Source: Pseudomonas sp. K2I15
Lineage (GTDB): Bacteria; Pseudomonadota; Gammaproteobacteria; Pseudomonadales; Pseudomonadaceae
Direction of reading: 5' to 3'
Length of the DNA: 64,000 nt
Assembly (NCBI RefSeq): GCF_002204795.1
Contig: NZ_NIXO01000009.1
Coordinates: 62,001-126,000, forward strand
The notes beneath the pieces were generated by a model. That model had not been told where the DNA came from, searched no databases, and saw only the letters and a list, made by a program, of their open reading frames with translations. Position 1 is the first letter of the stretch. Every line of letters begins with the position of its first letter. This document shows positions 36,634 to 47,907 of the stretch, in pieces. Both the position numbers and the translations under genes were made by a program.

Positions 36634-37838
36634 GCTTTCAACGCCTTGAGCCGTTCGCGTTTCAGCGCTTCACCCAGCTCAGGGCCTTTGAAGCCTTGCT
36701 CCAGCAGCGGTGCTACCGGTACGCCCCGTGCCGCCAGCGCTGCGCCGCGCAAATAATCCGCTTGTGGATAACTTCTCTGCTCAAGGCCTTTGCGGCCGCG
36801 GGCGTCCATCTCGCATGCCACCACAAACTCCTCGAACCGCTGCGGGCGACGGTAAGCGTCGAAGCTTTGCAGCAACTCCAGCAAGGTCGAGGGCCTCAGC
36901 TCCAGCGCGCGATGGCCATGGGTGTGATATTCGCCCACCAGCAGCGCCAGTTCCTGGCAATCCCTTGGCACCTTGAAGCGCTCGTTCACCGCCTTGATCA
37001 GCGTCAAGCCGCGTTGCTCATGAGCAATGTGCTGCGGCAACTTATCCACAGGCGTCACGCCCTTGCCCAAGTCATGCAGCAGGCAGGCCCAGCGCACGGT
37101 CAGCGGTTGGGCGTGGAGGGCCGCCTGTTCCAGCACGCTCAGGGTGTGAACGCCGGTATCAATCTCGGGGTGATGGGCTTCGGGTTGCGGTACGCCAAAC
37201 AGTGCGTCGATTTCCGGCATCAGGGTTTTGAGGGCGCCGCAATCGCGCAGCACCTGGATGAACACCTGTGGCTGATTTTCCATCAAGGCGCGGGAGATCT
37301 CTTTCCAGCTGCGTTCAGGCGTCAGGGCTTCCAGTTCGCCGGAATCGCTGAGTTCGCGCATCAGTTCCAGGGTTTCTGGTGCGACGGTAAACCCAAGACT
37401 GGCGTAGCGTGCTGCAAAACGGGCAACGCGCAGGACCCGGAGCGGATCTTCGGCGAATGCGGGGGAAACGTGGCGAAGAATACGTGCTTCCAGATCTTGC
37501 TGGCCGTGATACGGATCGGTCAGGTTGCCGTCATCGTCTTCGGCCATCGCATTGATGGTCAGGTCACGGCGTATCAGGTCTTCTTCCAGGGTGACGTCGG
37601 GGCTGGCGTGAAACACAAAGCCGCCATAACCCTGGCCGCTCTTGCGCTCCGTGCGGGCGAGGGCGTACTCGTCGCCGTTTTTCGGATCAAGGAATACCGG
37701 GAAGTCAGCACCCACAGGCTTGTAGCCCAGGGCGAGCATTTCTTCAGTGGTAGCGCCGACTACGACACGGTCGACATCAGAAACGGGAATGCCCAGCAGG
37801 CGATCACGTACCGCACCGCCGACTTTGTAGATTTGCAT
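36603..37838 (-). CDS. cca: CCA-adding tRNA nucleotidyltransferase
   Basis: Adds or repairs the 3' CCA of tRNAs without a template. The 411-residue class II enzyme has the nucleotidyltransferase signature [20 protein letters not shown], the motif [12 protein letters not shown] and [12 protein letters not shown]. An HD domain ([11 protein letters not shown], then EYHTHGH) in the C-terminal half is likely to carry phosphatase/phosphodiesterase activity, as in gamma-proteobacterial long forms. It overlaps folK at the 3' end. Confidence 0.97.
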   Translation of the reverse strand: MQIYKVGGAVRDRLLGIPVSDVDRVVVGATTEEMLALGYKPVGADFPVFLDPKNGDEYALARTERKSGQGYGGFVFHASPDVTLEEDLIRRDLTINAMAEDDDGNLTDPYHGQQDLEARILRHVSPAFAEDPLRVLRVARFAARYASLGFTVAPETLELMRELSDSGELEALTPERSWKEISRALMENQPQVFIQVLRDCGALKTLMPEIDALFGVPQPEAHHPEIDTGVHTLSVLEQAALHAQPLTVRWACLLHDLGKGVTPVDKLPQHIAHEQRGLTLIKAVNERFKVPRDCQELALLVGEYHTHGHRALELRPSTLLELLQSFDAYRRPQRFEEFVVACEMDARGRKGLEQRSYPQADYLRGAALAARGVPVAPLLEQGFKGPELGEALKRERLKALKAYKSASGVND

Positions 37839-37901
37839 GAAAAAGCCTCCATTAGCGGCACAGGATAACGCCTGCGGCCCGCCAATGGAGGCTTTGCCGT
37901 T

Positions 37902-39464
37902 TCACAGATGCACGACGGCCAGGTCCAGGCGACCGTAATCGTTATCGCTGTGTTCGTTGCGGGGCGGAACATGGTGGGTTTTCATCACCTGGTCGCCTTG
38001 CAGCGTTTCCAGGTGAATATCGAACCCCCACAACCGGTGCAGGTGCTTGAGGACTTCGTCAGTGGACTCTCCCAGCGGTTTGCGGTCGTGCTGCTGGTGG
38101 CGCAGGGTCAGCGACCGATCGCCGCGTACGTCGATGCTGTAGATCTGTACGTTGGGTTCGCGATTGCCCAGGTTGTACTGCGCCGCGAGGGTTTCACGGA
38201 TAGTGCGGTAACCTGGTTCGTCATGAATCGCCGGCACCAGCAGATCGTCCTTGAGGTCGTCATCCATGATGCTGAACAGCTTGAGGTCACGGATCACCTG
38301 GGGCGACAGGTACTGCAAGATGAAGCTTTCATCCTTGAAGCTGCTCATGGCGAACTTGATGGTCGACAGCCAGTCGCTGCCCGCGATGTCCGGGAACCAG
38401 CGGCGGTCTTCTTCGGTGGGGTGTTCGCACATGCGCCGGATATCCCGGTACATGGCAAAACCCAGGGCATACGGGTTGATGCCGCTGTAGTACGGGCTGT
38501 CAAAGCCCGGCTGGTAGACCACGCTGGTGTGGGACGTCAGGAACTCCATCATGAAGCCGTCGGTCACCAGGCCTTCGTCGTACAGGTCGTTCATCAGGGT
38601 GTAGTGCCAGAACGTAGCCCAGCCCTCGTTCATCACCTGGGTCTGGCGTTGTGGGTAGAAGTACTGGGCAATCTTGCGCACGATCCGCACGATTTCCCGC
38701 TGCCAGGGCTCCAGCAATGGCGCGTGTTTTTCGATGAAGTACAGGATGTTTTCCTGAGGTTCGGCGGGGAAGCGCGCATTGTCCTTGTCGCTGTTCTTGC
38801 CGGCGCGTTTGGGAATGGTGCGCCAGAGGTCGTTGATCTGTTTCTGCAGATGCTCTTCACGGTCTTTCTGGCGCAGCCGTTCTTCCTCGGCAGAGATCGG
38901 ATAGGGGCGTTTGTAGCGGTCGACACCGTAGTTCATCAGGGCATGGCAGGAGTCGAGCAGGTCTTCCACCGCATCGATGCCGTGGCGCTCCTCGCACTGC
39001 ATGATGTACTGCTTGGCGAATACCAGGTAATCGATGATCGAGCTGGCATCGGTCCAGGTGCGAAACAGGTAGTTGCCCTTGAAGAAGCTGTTATGCCCAT
39101 AGCAGGCATGAGCCACCACCAGCGCCTGCATGCAGATGGTGTTTTCTTCCATCAGGTAGGCGATGCACGGGTCGGAGTTGATGACGATCTCGTAGGCAAG
39201 ACCCATCTGCCCACGGGTGTAGGACTTTTCAGTGCTGAGGAAGTGTTTGCCGTAGGACCAGTGGTGATAGCCCAGGGGCATGCCCACGGACGCATAGGCG
39301 TCCATCATCTGTTCGGCGGTGATCACTTCGATCTGGTTGGGGTAGGTGTCCAGGGCATAACCCGCCGCGATGCGGCTGATTTCCCGGTCATAGGCCTGGA
39401 TCAGTTCGAAGGTCCATTCGGACCCTGTGGATATGGGTTGGCGCTTATGCTCTTTGGCGGTCAT
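37902..39464 (-). CDS. SpoVR-family protein (YcgB-like)
   Basis: A 520-residue protein of the SpoVR family; the Bacillus member acts in spore cortex formation, while Gram-negative members have an unknown stress-related role. The sequence contains the conserved [32 protein letters not shown] and [15 protein letters not shown]; the clustered His and Glu hint at a metal site. It overlaps the upstream DUF444 gene by four bases and is third in the prkA-yeaH-spoVR operon. No membrane segments are seen. Confidence 0.93.
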   Translation of the reverse strand: MTAKEHKRQPISTGSEWTFELIQAYDREISRIAAGYALDTYPNQIEVITAEQMMDAYASVGMPLGYHHWSYGKHFLSTEKSYTRGQMGLAYEIVINSDPCIAYLMEENTICMQALVVAHACYGHNSFFKGNYLFRTWTDASSIIDYLVFAKQYIMQCEERHGIDAVEDLLDSCHALMNYGVDRYKRPYPISAEEERLRQKDREEHLQKQINDLWRTIPKRAGKNSDKDNARFPAEPQENILYFIEKHAPLLEPWQREIVRIVRKIAQYFYPQRQTQVMNEGWATFWHYTLMNDLYDEGLVTDGFMMEFLTSHTSVVYQPGFDSPYYSGINPYALGFAMYRDIRRMCEHPTEEDRRWFPDIAGSDWLSTIKFAMSSFKDESFILQYLSPQVIRDLKLFSIMDDDLKDDLLVPAIHDEPGYRTIRETLAAQYNLGNREPNVQIYSIDVRGDRSLTLRHQQHDRKPLGESTDEVLKHLHRLWGFDIHLETLQGDQVMKTHHVPPRNEHSDNDYGRLDLAVVHL

Positions 39465-40732
39465 GTCACTAACCTGCGCTGGAAGAGTTCACGGAAGACC
39501 GGATAGATATCGCCGGCCGAGACCAATTGTTGCTGGGCGAACGTGTCAGCGAAGGCTTCGCTGATGCGCTCGTATTCGAACCACAGCGCCTGGTGTTCGC
39601 GCGGGGTGATTTCGACGTAGGTGTAGTACTGCACGAACGGCATGATCTGGTTGATCAGAATGTCGCGACAGATCGGTGAGTCGTCGTTCCAGTTGTCGCC
39701 GTCGGAGGCCTGGGCAGCGTAGATGTTCCACTCGTTGGCCGGATAGCGCTCGGCCATGATTTCCTGCATCAGCTTCAAGGCGCTGGAAACAATGGTGCCG
39801 CCGGTTTCCCGCGAGTAGAAGAACTCCTCTTCATCGACTTCCCGGGCGCTGGTGTGATGGCGGATGAACACCACATCGATCTTGTCGTAGTTACGCTTGA
39901 GAAACAGGTACAGCAGGATAAAGAAGCGCTTGGCGATATCCTTGGTCGCTTGGGTCATGGAGCCGGACACGTCCATCAGGCAGAACATCACCGCCTTGGA
40001 GCTGGGGTTGGGTTGCTTGACCAGCAGGTTGTACTTCAGGTCGAAGGTGTCGAGAAACGGCACGCGGTGAATTCGTGCGCTGAGTTTGGCGATTTCGGCT
40101 TCGATTTCCTGAATATCGCCGAAGTTGTCTGGCTCTTCGCGTTTCAGGCGCTCCAGTTCTGCCTTGGCGTCCCGCAGTTTTGCCCGGCTGCTGCCCGACA
40201 ACGCGATACGCCGGGCATGGGCTGAACGCAGGGTGCGGATGATGTTGATCCGTGACGGATTACCTTCGTTGCTGATCCCGGCGCGCACGGTCTTGAAGGT
40301 GTCGGTGCCGGTCAGGTTGCGTTTGACCAGGTTGGGCAGCTCCAGGTCTTCGAACATGAACTCCAGGAACTCTTCCTGGGTGATCTGGAACACGAACTCA
40401 TCCATGCCTTCGCCGGAGTTGCCGGCCTTGCCCGGGCCTTTGCCGCCCGCGCCGCCTTGAGGGCGCTGGATATGCTCGCCGCTGGTGAATTCCTTGTTGC
40501 CCGGATGCACGACGGTCTGTTTGCCGCCCCGGCCGTGGTGAAGCACCGGTTCATCGATGTCGCGTCCGGGAATGCTGATCTGCTCGCCGTGCTCCATGTC
40601 GGTGATGGAGCGGCGGCTGACGGCCTCTTCGACGGCCTTTTTGATGTGGTCACGGTAACGCCGCAGGAAACGCTGGCGGTTTACCGTGCTCTTGTTCTTG
40701 CCATTGAGACGTCGGTCGATCACATAGCTCAT
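39461..40732 (-). CDS. YeaH/YhbH-family protein (DUF444, VWA-like)
   Basis: A 423-residue DUF444 protein. The C-terminal half has a von Willebrand A-type metal site in [20 protein letters not shown] (DxSxS pattern). The N-terminal half is basic and carries a glycine-rich tract ([17 protein letters not shown]). It is the usual partner of PrkA and SpoVR; in E. coli the pair yeaG-yeaH belongs to the RpoS-dependent and nitrogen-starvation responses. It is coupled to the spoVR gene by a four-base overlap. Confidence 0.94.
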   Translation of the reverse strand: MSYVIDRRLNGKNKSTVNRQRFLRRYRDHIKKAVEEAVSRRSITDMEHGEQISIPGRDIDEPVLHHGRGGKQTVVHPGNKEFTSGEHIQRPQGGAGGKGPGKAGNSGEGMDEFVFQITQEEFLEFMFEDLELPNLVKRNLTGTDTFKTVRAGISNEGNPSRINIIRTLRSAHARRIALSGSSRAKLRDAKAELERLKREEPDNFGDIQEIEAEIAKLSARIHRVPFLDTFDLKYNLLVKQPNPSSKAVMFCLMDVSGSMTQATKDIAKRFFILLYLFLKRNYDKIDVVFIRHHTSAREVDEEEFFYSRETGGTIVSSALKLMQEIMAERYPANEWNIYAAQASDGDNWNDDSPICRDILINQIMPFVQYYTYVEITPREHQALWFEYERISEAFADTFAQQQLVSAGDIYPVFRELFQRRLVT

Positions 40733-40749
40733 GTGGGAGCCCTCCGGGC

Positions 40750-40790
40750 AGCTTCAAGTTACAAGCTTCAAGCGGCAAGCTGGAAGCTTA
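40750..40790. repeat. Short direct repeats of CTTCAAG/CAAGCT type
   Basis: Between prkA and the DUF444 gene the plus strand reads GCTTCAAGTTACAAGCTTCA, then AGCGGCAAGCTGGAAGCTT. This is a run of imperfect CTTCAAG and CAAGCT units, with the AAGCTT core forming inverted repeats. It is a dispersed repeat type seen between Pseudomonas genes and may affect mRNA stability within this operon. Confidence 0.6.
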
Positions 40791-40858
40791 AAGACAAGCG
40801 GTCGATTGCCAGGCTGTCCGGCGTACCGGGAGCCTGGCATTTCACGCTTGTCGCTGCC

Positions 40859-42781
40859 TTACTGCGATTTGCGCACCCGCAGGTACCACTCGGAGAGCAG
40901 TCGTACCTGTTTGTCGGTGTAGCCACGCTCGACCATTCGAGTGACGAAGTCGTTGTGTTTTTGCTGATCCTCCTTGCTGGCCTTGGCGTTGAAGCTGATG
41001 ACCGGCAGCAGGTCCTCGGTGTTGGAGAACATTTTCTTCTCGATGACCACCCGCAGCTTCTCGTAGCTGAGCCAGGTAGGGTTCTTGCCGTTGTTGTTGG
41101 CTCGGGCGCGCAGTACGAAGTTGACGATTTCGTTGCGGAAATCCTTCGGATTGCTGATGCCGGCGGGTTTTTCGATCTTTTCCAGTTCCTCGTTGAGGGC
41201 CACGCGGTTGAGAATCTCGCCGGTTTCCGGGTCGCGGTATTCCTGGTCCTGAATCCAGAAGTCCGCATACAGCACGTAGCGGTCGAAGATGTTCTGGCCG
41301 TATTCGCTGTAGGACTCCAGGTACGCGGTCTGGATTTCCTTGCCGATGAACTCGATGTAGCGCGGTGCCAGGTATTCCTTGAGGAAGCGCAGGTAGCGTT
41401 CGCGGGTTTCGGCCTGGAATTGTTCCTGTTCGATCTGCTGTTCCAGCACGTAGAGCAGGTGCACCGGGTTGGCGGCGATTTCGTGCGGGTCGAAGTTGAA
41501 GACTTTGGACAGGATCTTGAACGCAAAGCGTGTCGACAGGCCGTTCATGCCCTCGTCCACGCCCGCCGTGTCGCGGTACTCCTGGATCGACTTGGCCTTC
41601 GGATCGGTGTCCTTGAGGTTCTCACCGTCATACACCCGCATTTTCGAGTAGATGTTGGAGTTCTCCGGCTCCTTGAGACGCGACAGTACGGTGAACTGGG
41701 CCAGCATCTTCAGGGTGTCAGGCGCGCAATGGGCCTTGGCCAGGGAGCTGTTGAACAGCAGCTTGTCGTAAATCTTGATTTCATCGCTGACCCGCAGGCA
41801 GTACGGCACCTTGACGATGTAGATCCGGTCGATGAAGGCTTCATTGTTCTTGTTGTTGCGGAAGGTGTGCCATTCCGATTCGTTGGAGTGGGCCAGCAGG
41901 ATCCCGGTGAACGGAATCGCCCCCAGGCCCTCGGTGCTGTTGTAGTTACCTTCCTGGGTCGCAGTGAGCAGTGGGTGCAGCACCTTGATCGGCGCCTTGA
42001 ACATCTCCACGAACTCCATCAGGCCCTGGTTGGCCCGGCACAGTGCGCCCGAGTAGCTGTAGGCGTCGGCGTCGTTCTGCGGGAATTCTTCTAGTTTGCG
42101 GATATCGACCTTGCCCACCAACGCCGAGATGTCCTGGTTGTTCTCGTCACCCGGTTCGGTCTTGGCCACGGCGATCTGGTTGAGGATCGACGGATAGAGC
42201 TTCACCACCCGGAATTGGCTGATGTCGCCGCCGAATTCGGCCAGGCGCTTGGTCGCCCAAGGCGACATGATGGTGTTGAGGTAGCGCCGTGGAATGCCGA
42301 AGTCTTCTTCGAGGATCGCGCCATCTTCCGTGGCGTTGAACAGCCCCAAGGGCGACTCGAACACCGGCGAGCCCTTGATGGCGTAGAACGGCACCTTCTC
42401 GATCAGCTGTTTGAGCTTCTCGGCCAGGGACGACTTACCGCCGCCGACAGGGCCGAGCAGGTAGAGGATTTGTTTCTTCTCTTCCAGGCCTTGGGCGGCA
42501 TGGCGGAAATACGAGACGATCTGGTCAATGCATTCTTCCATGCCGTGGAAGTCTTCAAAGGCCGGGTAGCGGCGGATCACCTTGTTCGAGAAAATTCGCG
42601 ACAAGCGCGAATTGGCTGCAGTGTCCACCAGCTCCGGCTCGCCGATCGCCAGTAGCAGGCGTTCAGCGGCAGACGCGTAGGCGCTGCGGTCCTTTTTGCA
42701 CAGTTCGAGATACTCCTGAAGCGAGAGCTCTTCCTGGCGGGTGGACTCGAAGCGTTGTTGGAAGTGGCTAAAAATACTCAT
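40859..42781 (-). CDS. prkA: PrkA-type serine protein kinase / AAA protein (YeaG-like)
   Basis: A 640-residue PrkA protein. It has an AAA-type ATPase half with P-loop LLGPVGGGKSSLAEKLKQLI near residue 105 and a C-terminal PrkA domain (ENLKDTDPKAKSIQEYRDTA). PrkA proteins are reported to act as serine kinases and, in Bacillus, as a AAA+ protease. The ATG at 42781 gives MSIFSHFQQRFESTRQEE, the usual family start; an in-frame extension to 42859 lacks support. It heads the operon with the DUF444 and SpoVR genes. About 170 bases upstream on the minus strand CTATCCTTAAG loosely resembles an RpoS -10 element. Confidence 0.95.
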   Translation of the reverse strand: MSIFSHFQQRFESTRQEELSLQEYLELCKKDRSAYASAAERLLLAIGEPELVDTAANSRLSRIFSNKVIRRYPAFEDFHGMEECIDQIVSYFRHAAQGLEEKKQILYLLGPVGGGKSSLAEKLKQLIEKVPFYAIKGSPVFESPLGLFNATEDGAILEEDFGIPRRYLNTIMSPWATKRLAEFGGDISQFRVVKLYPSILNQIAVAKTEPGDENNQDISALVGKVDIRKLEEFPQNDADAYSYSGALCRANQGLMEFVEMFKAPIKVLHPLLTATQEGNYNSTEGLGAIPFTGILLAHSNESEWHTFRNNKNNEAFIDRIYIVKVPYCLRVSDEIKIYDKLLFNSSLAKAHCAPDTLKMLAQFTVLSRLKEPENSNIYSKMRVYDGENLKDTDPKAKSIQEYRDTAGVDEGMNGLSTRFAFKILSKVFNFDPHEIAANPVHLLYVLEQQIEQEQFQAETRERYLRFLKEYLAPRYIEFIGKEIQTAYLESYSEYGQNIFDRYVLYADFWIQDQEYRDPETGEILNRVALNEELEKIEKPAGISNPKDFRNEIVNFVLRARANNNGKNPTWLSYEKLRVVIEKKMFSNTEDLLPVISFNAKASKEDQQKHNDFVTRMVERGYTDKQVRLLSEWYLRVRKSQ

Positions 42782-43066
42782 GACGTCGTCACCTCGCTCG
42801 ATACGTGGAGCCGACGCCGGATCAATCAGTCGATGCTGGCAGTCATTGGTGGACACCAATGGCCGTTTTCCCCCCAGAACACCCTGAAACGCTACCGATG
42901 ACCCGCACGCCGGTGTACCGGCTCTCCCCTGTTTTGGATGGCCTGCGCTTAAGGATAGTTCGGAATTAGGGAGGTCAAGGCGCGATACGTAATTAGTTTG
43001 GCTGCGCCGTTCGTCAGAAACGGCGCGAGGCCAAGCGTCACGCGGGATAGCGGGGTTTGAAAAAAA

Positions 43067-43396
43067 TTATTGCGCGTCGCCTGCGGCAATTTCTGCAGGA
43101 TACGTCGTACGCCATAGCTCAAAGCCACCGTCGAGGCTATAGACATCGCTGAAGCCCTGGCTCACCAGATAGGCCGCCGCGCTTTGGCTCGAGTTGCCGT
43201 GGTAGCAAGCCACAATCACCGGTGCGTCGAGGTCGGCGGCGCGGATGAAATCGGCGATGTTGTGGTTGTCCAGATGCTGGGCACCACTGATGTGGCCGGC
43301 GATGTAGGTCGGCTGGTCACGGATGTCGACAACCACGGCGCCTTGCTCGCGCAGGGCCTGGGCTTGTTCGGGAGGGATACGTTTGAATTCAGTCAT
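43067..43396 (-). CDS. glpE: Thiosulfate sulfurtransferase GlpE (single-domain rhodanese)
   Basis: A 109-residue cytoplasmic rhodanese that transfers sulfane sulfur from thiosulfate to cyanide or thioredoxin. The active-site loop is [11 protein letters not shown] with the persulfide cysteine near residue 64. The family-typical [21 protein letters not shown] lies before it. It is the last gene of the lptD-to-glpE series, 33 bases behind apaH. The 285 bases between glpE and prkA hold no convincing gene. Confidence 0.96.
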   Translation of the reverse strand: MTEFKRIPPEQAQALREQGAVVVDIRDQPTYIAGHISGAQHLDNHNIADFIRAADLDAPVIVACYHGNSSQSAAAYLVSQGFSDVYSLDGGFELWRTTYPAEIAAGDAQ

Positions 43397-43429
43397 GGCG
43401 GGCTCCTTTGGCCTGTATGAAAGCGCGGC

Positions 43430-44281
43430 TCAGCGCTTTGCCGTGGCCTGCAGTTGTTCGGGAATGGGCGACTCGCACTGGCAGCTCGAGCGCTCGCCGG
43501 TGTCGATGTTCATCAGGGTCATGGCGCCGCCCCACACGCAACCGGTGTCGAGGGCGAACACACCCGGTTCATCACATTTGCCTTCCAGGGCTGCCCAGTG
43601 ACCGAAGATGATCTTCGTTTCACGGGTCTTGCGCTCCTTGTGGGCGAACCAGGGCTTGTAGCCGGGCAGCGCGGTGTCGGCGCCTTCCTTGCTCTTGAGG
43701 TCCAGCTTGCCTTCGGCGGTGCAGAAGCGCATGCGGGTGAAGTAGTTGGTGATCACCCGCAAGCGGGCGACGCCGGTGAGTTCGTTGTCCCATTTCACGG
43801 GCTCGTTGCCGTACATGCCATCCAGGTAGGCGGTATACAGGGTGTCATCGGCCAGGGCGGCTTCGACTTCGCTTGCACACTTGAGGGCTTTCTTCAGCGT
43901 CCACTGGGGTGGAATGCCGGCATGCACCAGCGCGATGTCGCGGCTCTCGTCGTAGTGCATGATTTTTTGCCGGCGCAGCCAGTCAAGCAGCTCAGCACGG
44001 TCTGGCGCCTCGAGGATTTCCCGTAGGGTATCGCCCTTTTTCAGACGCTCGATGTTATTGCCGGCCGCCAGCAGGTGCAGGTCATGGTTGCCCAGCACGC
44101 ACACCAGGGAGTCGCGCATGCCATAAAGGAAGCGCAGGGTTTTCAGGGATTGCGGGCCACGGTTGACCAGATCGCCTACCAGCCACAGGCGATCCTTGAC
44201 CGGGTCGAAGGCCACGCGGTCGAGCAGGCACTTGAGCGGTTCCAGGCAGCCTTGCAGGTCGCCGACGGCGTACGTCGCCAT
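43430..44281 (-). CDS. apaH: Bis(5'-nucleosyl)-tetraphosphatase (symmetrical) ApaH
   Basis: Hydrolyses Ap4A to two ADP and, in E. coli, removes Np4 caps from RNA. The 283-residue metallophosphatase carries the motifs [27 protein letters not shown] and [11 protein letters not shown] and the later HAGIPPQW. It starts one base inside the apaG stop (TGATG), which indicates coupled translation. Confidence 0.98.
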   Translation of the reverse strand: MATYAVGDLQGCLEPLKCLLDRVAFDPVKDRLWLVGDLVNRGPQSLKTLRFLYGMRDSLVCVLGNHDLHLLAAGNNIERLKKGDTLREILEAPDRAELLDWLRRQKIMHYDESRDIALVHAGIPPQWTLKKALKCASEVEAALADDTLYTAYLDGMYGNEPVKWDNELTGVARLRVITNYFTRMRFCTAEGKLDLKSKEGADTALPGYKPWFAHKERKTRETKIIFGHWAALEGKCDEPGVFALDTGCVWGGAMTLMNIDTGERSSCQCESPIPEQLQATAKR

Positions 44282-44661
44282 CAGTGCAGGGCTCCGGGTA
44301 CCGCGAGGCGGAAGGGAGCGATGATGGCGTCGAAGTGTTTGCCGTCGTCGGCGAGCATCTGGTAGCTGCCTTGCATGTTGCCGACGCGGGAGGTCATGAC
44401 GGTACCGCTGCTGTAGGTGTGGCTCTTGCCGGGGGCGATCAGCGGCTGTTGGCCGACCACGCCGGCGCCACGTACTTCCTCGACCTGGCCGTCACCGTCG
44501 GTGATGACCCAGTGGCGCGACAGCAGCTTGGCAGGCAGTTCACCGTTGTTTTGCACAGTGATGGTGTAGGCGAACGCAAAACGGTTCTGCTCGGGTTGCG
44601 ATTGTTCCGCCAGAAAGCGGGTGACGACGCTGACGTCGATCTGATAACGAGGATCGGACAT
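44281..44661 (-). CDS. apaG: ApaG (Co2+/Mg2+ efflux-linked protein, DUF525)
   Basis: A 126-residue protein with an FBox-like beta-sandwich fold; its exact role is unsettled, with cobalt resistance phenotypes reported. Conserved stretches are [48 protein letters not shown] and the end MQGSYQM. The ATG at 44661 gives [12 protein letters not shown]; the longer frame to 44742 is unlikely. It is placed between rsmA and apaH as in enterobacteria. Confidence 0.97.
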   Translation of the reverse strand: MSDPRYQIDVSVVTRFLAEQSQPEQNRFAFAYTITVQNNGELPAKLLSRHWVITDGDGQVEEVRGAGVVGQQPLIAPGKSHTYSSGTVMTSRVGNMQGSYQMLADDGKHFDAIIAPFRLAVPGALH

Positions 44662-44768
44662 GCAAGAGGCCTTAAAAGCAAAAGCGGGGGAACAGCGGAT
44701 GCCGGTCAGTCTAGGCCAAGTGGTGGGCACTAGGCCAGACATGCTGTCTGGCTGTGCCCGACTCCGCT

Positions 44769-45581
44769 TTATTCGGCCGCAGGCGTTGGCTGAATGGCGA
44801 GCTGATCAGCCAGGCGCACAAAGGCAGCCAGGTCCAGCTGCTCGGGGCGCAGGCTGCCGTCGACGCCGGCAGCTTCGATTTCAGCATTGCTGAGCAACGC
44901 CTTCAGCGTATTTCGCAGGGTCTTGCGGCGTTGGTTGAACGCTTCGCGTACCACGCGCTCCAGCAATTTGTGATCTTTGGCCGGGTGCGGCAACACTGCA
45001 TGCGGCACCAGGCGCACGATGGCCGAGTCGACCTTCGGCGGTGGGTTGAACGCACCAGGGCCGACGTTAAACAGGTGCTCAACCCGGCAATGGTACTGAA
45101 CCATGATCGACAGGCGACCCCAGTCACCGCCGCCAGGACCCGCTGCCAGGCGCTCGACCACTTCCTTTTGCAGCATGAAGTGCATGTCGCGGATGATGCC
45201 GGCGTTGTTCAGCAGGTGAAAAATCAGCGGCGTGGAGATGTTGTACGGCAAGTTGCCGACCACGCGCAGGCTGTTGGGCGCTGCATTGAGGCTGGTGAAG
45301 TCGAACTTCAGCGCATCGCCCTGGTGCAGGTTGAAGTTGGGCATGCCGGCGAACTGCTGGTTGAGGATCGGGATCAGGTCCTTGTCCAACTCAACCACGT
45401 CCAGTTGGCCGCCGCTGTTCAGCAGGCCTTGGGTCAGTGCGCCCTGGCCCGGGCCGATTTCCAGCAGGCGGTCGGAAGATTTGGCATGGATGGAGCGCAG
45501 GATGCGATCGATCACGCCAGCGTCGTGCAGGAAGTTTTGCCCGAAGCGCTTGCGCGCCCGGTGTTGGTAATGCTCAGTCAT
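44769..45581 (-). CDS. rsmA: 16S rRNA dimethyladenosine transferase RsmA (KsgA)
   Basis: Dimethylates A1518 and A1519 of 16S rRNA late in 30S assembly; loss gives kasugamycin resistance. The 270-residue protein begins with [14 protein letters not shown] and has the SAM motif [15 protein letters not shown] and the catalytic NLPYNIST. Its start overlaps the pdxA stop by four bases. The symbol follows the methyltransferase convention and is unrelated to the RsmA/CsrA RNA-binding protein that the RsmY RNA binds; ksgA avoids the confusion. Confidence 0.98.
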   Translation of the reverse strand: MTEHYQHRARKRFGQNFLHDAGVIDRILRSIHAKSSDRLLEIGPGQGALTQGLLNSGGQLDVVELDKDLIPILNQQFAGMPNFNLHQGDALKFDFTSLNAAPNSLRVVGNLPYNISTPLIFHLLNNAGIIRDMHFMLQKEVVERLAAGPGGGDWGRLSIMVQYHCRVEHLFNVGPGAFNPPPKVDSAIVRLVPHAVLPHPAKDHKLLERVVREAFNQRRKTLRNTLKALLSNAEIEAAGVDGSLRPEQLDLAAFVRLADQLAIQPTPAAE

Positions 45582-46567
45582 ATACGGGTCTCGGCCATCT
45601 GATAGGCGGTTTCCAGGGCCACGTGCAGGCTGCCGGTATCAATCTTGCCGCTGCCGGCGAGGTCCAGGGCGGTGCCATGGTCGACGGAGGTGCGGATGAT
45701 CGGCAGGCCCAGTGTCACGTTGACTGCGGCGCCGAAGCCTTTGTACTTCAGCACGGGCAGCCCCTGGTCATGGTACATCGCCAGCACTGCGTCGCAGTGC
45801 TCCAGATATTTGGGGGTAAACAGAGTGTCGGCGGGCAATGGGCCGCGCAGGTCCATGCCTTCAAGGCGCAGACGCTCCAGGGTTGGTTCGATGATGTCGA
45901 TTTCTTCATGGCCCAAATGGCCACCTTCACCGGCGTGGGGGTTGAGCCCGCAGACCAGGATGCGTGGTTGGGCGATGCCGAATTTCTGCTGCAGGTCGGC
46001 GTGCAGGATGCGTGTTACACGTTCCAGGCGCTCGGGGGTAATGGCGTCGGCAATCTCGCGCAGGGGCAGGTGAGTGGTCACCAGCGCCACCCGCAGGTCA
46101 CCTGTCGCCAGCATCATGACCACTTGTGCGGTGTGGGTCAGCTCGGCGAGGAATTCGGTATGGCCGGAAAAGGCAATTCCCGATTCGTTGATCACGCCCT
46201 TGTGCACGGGCGCGGTGATCATCCCGGCGAAATGCCCGTCGATGCAGCCTTGGCCGGCCCGCGTCAGTGTTTCCAGGACGAAGGCTGCATTGGCCTTGTT
46301 CAGTTGCCCTGCAACGACCTTGGCCGGCAGTGGGGTGTCCCACACGTACAGGCTGTTGGCCGGTGCTGGCAGATCAGGCCAGTTGCCCGGGCCCACCGAC
46401 AGCAGATCGACAACCACACCCAGTTGCGCGGCCCGCTCAAGGAGCAGGTCGCGGCTGGTAATGGCAATCAGGGGGTGTGGCTGGGGTTGCGAGGCGAGTA
46501 GCAGGCACAGGTCAGGACCAATGCCGGCCGGCTCGCCGGGTGTCAATGCGAAACGCTTGGGTTTCAC
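45578..46567 (-). CDS. pdxA: 4-hydroxythreonine-4-phosphate dehydrogenase PdxA
   Basis: NAD-dependent step of the DXP-dependent pathway to pyridoxal 5'-phosphate. The 329-residue product shows [27 protein letters not shown], the metal-ligand region [27 protein letters not shown] and [11 protein letters not shown], all conserved in PdxA. It overlaps both neighbours by four bases (surA upstream, rsmA downstream). Confidence 0.98.
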   Translation of the reverse strand: MKPKRFALTPGEPAGIGPDLCLLLASQPQPHPLIAITSRDLLLERAAQLGVVVDLLSVGPGNWPDLPAPANSLYVWDTPLPAKVVAGQLNKANAAFVLETLTRAGQGCIDGHFAGMITAPVHKGVINESGIAFSGHTEFLAELTHTAQVVMMLATGDLRVALVTTHLPLREIADAITPERLERVTRILHADLQQKFGIAQPRILVCGLNPHAGEGGHLGHEEIDIIEPTLERLRLEGMDLRGPLPADTLFTPKYLEHCDAVLAMYHDQGLPVLKYKGFGAAVNVTLGLPIIRTSVDHGTALDLAGSGKIDTGSLHVALETAYQMAETRI

Positions 46568-47907
46568 TGGGCTGCCTGGTCGGTGCCTGTTTGGTCGGCG
46601 CCAGGAAGCTTGTTCTCTACGTAGGCTTCGTCACGGATCTGACGCAACCAGGTTTGCAGCTCTTCGTCGTATTTACGGTTACGCAGTACGGTCAGGGCTT
46701 GTTGCTCACGGGCCTGGGCAGTGTTGTCAGTGGCACGACGGCCAAGGACTTCCAGCACATGCCAGCCGTATTGGGTCTTGAACGGCTTGGACAGTACGCC
46801 TTGCGGGGTCTTGGCCATGACGTCCTGGAACTCTGGAACCAGTGCTTTCGGGTCGATCCAGTTCAGATCGCCGCCGTTAAGCGCCGAACCCGGGTCTTCG
46901 GAATAGCTCTTCGCCAGTTCGCCAAAGTCTTCGCCCGCCTCGATGCGGTCATAGAGCTTCTGCGCCAGTTCCTTGGTTTGGGCTTCGGTACGGATCTCGC
47001 TAGGCTTGACCAGAATGTGACGAACGTGAACTTCGTCCTTCATCTGAGCTTCTTCGCCGCCGCGCTTGCCGAGCAACTTGAGAATGATGAAACCGCCTGG
47101 AGTACGGGCCGGCTGGGTGATGCCGCCCACTTCCATGGCGCTCAGCTCGCGGTCGAACGGTGGTGGCAGTTGGGCGGCTTTACGCCAGCCCATGTCACCA
47201 CCTTCGAGGGCGTTGTCGCTGCCGGACTGGGCAATGGCCATCTGAGCAAAGTCAGCGCCTTGCTTGAGCCGGTCATACACAGCCTGGGTTTTCGCTGCGG
47301 CAGCGTTGAGCTGTTCAGCGTTGGCGCTGTCTGGCGTAGGAATCAGGATATTGGCCAGGTGCAGTTCTTCGGAAAGCTGCATCTTGCCAAGGTCGGAGGC
47401 GAGGAAGTTCTTCACTTCCTGCTCGGACACCTGAACCCGCTCGGCCACACGGCGCTGGCGCACACGGCTGATGATCATTTCACGGCGAATCTGGTCACGG
47501 GCGTCCTCATAGGACAGGCCGTCGTGAGCCAGGGCGGCGCGGAACTGATCAACACTCATGTTGTTGCGCTGGGCAATGGTGCCGACAGCCTGGTTCAATT
47601 CTTCGTCGCTGATACGGATGCCGGAACGATCGCCGATCTGCAATTGCAGGTTTTCAACGATCAGGCGTTCAAGCACCTGCTGGTCCAGCACGCTGGTAGG
47701 CGGTACGCCACCGCCACGCTTGGCGATGGTTTGCTGAACTTCCTTGACCCGTTGGTCCAGTTGGCTCTGCATGATCACGTCGTTATCGACGATGGCCACT
47801 ACCTTGTCCAGCGGTTGAACCGCAGCGTGAGCTGCGGCAGTACCCAGGAACAGCGCGCCCAGCATCAGCGGGCGCAGACAATCAGAAAGCTTGGTCTTCA
47901 CGTTCAC
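46564..47907 (-). CDS. surA: Periplasmic peptidyl-prolyl isomerase/chaperone SurA
   Basis: Periplasmic chaperone for outer membrane proteins, including LptD encoded just upstream. It has a signal peptide ([18 protein letters not shown]), an N-terminal chaperone domain, and two parvulin domains ([20 protein letters not shown] for the second, LHLANILIP for the first). The start is uncertain: GTG at 47907 has AAGG five bases upstream and is chosen, while TTG at 47919 and GTG at 47901 are alternatives. The gene overlaps the lptD end by 26 bases with this choice. Confidence 0.96.
   Translation of the reverse strand: MNVKTKLSDCLRPLMLGALFLGTAAAHAAVQPLDKVVAIVDNDVIMQSQLDQRVKEVQQTIAKRGGGVPPTSVLDQQVLERLIVENLQLQIGDRSGIRISDEELNQAVGTIAQRNNMSVDQFRAALAHDGLSYEDARDQIRREMIISRVRQRRVAERVQVSEQEVKNFLASDLGKMQLSEELHLANILIPTPDSANAEQLNAAAAKTQAVYDRLKQGADFAQMAIAQSGSDNALEGGDMGWRKAAQLPPPFDRELSAMEVGGITQPARTPGGFIILKLLGKRGGEEAQMKDEVHVRHILVKPSEIRTEAQTKELAQKLYDRIEAGEDFGELAKSYSEDPGSALNGGDLNWIDPKALVPEFQDVMAKTPQGVLSKPFKTQYGWHVLEVLGRRATDNTAQAREQQALTVLRNRKYDEELQTWLRQIRDEAYVENKLPGADQTGTDQAAQ

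Noticed and set aside
40457..42094. 545-codon plus-strand frame opposite prkA and the DUF444 gene
   Set aside because: It spans two well-supported minus-strand genes and has no recognisable motif.
42946..42960. CTATCCTTAAG upstream of prkA as an RpoS promoter
   Set aside because: Only the -10 is loosely similar and it lies about 170 bases before the start; kept as a remark, not a feature.
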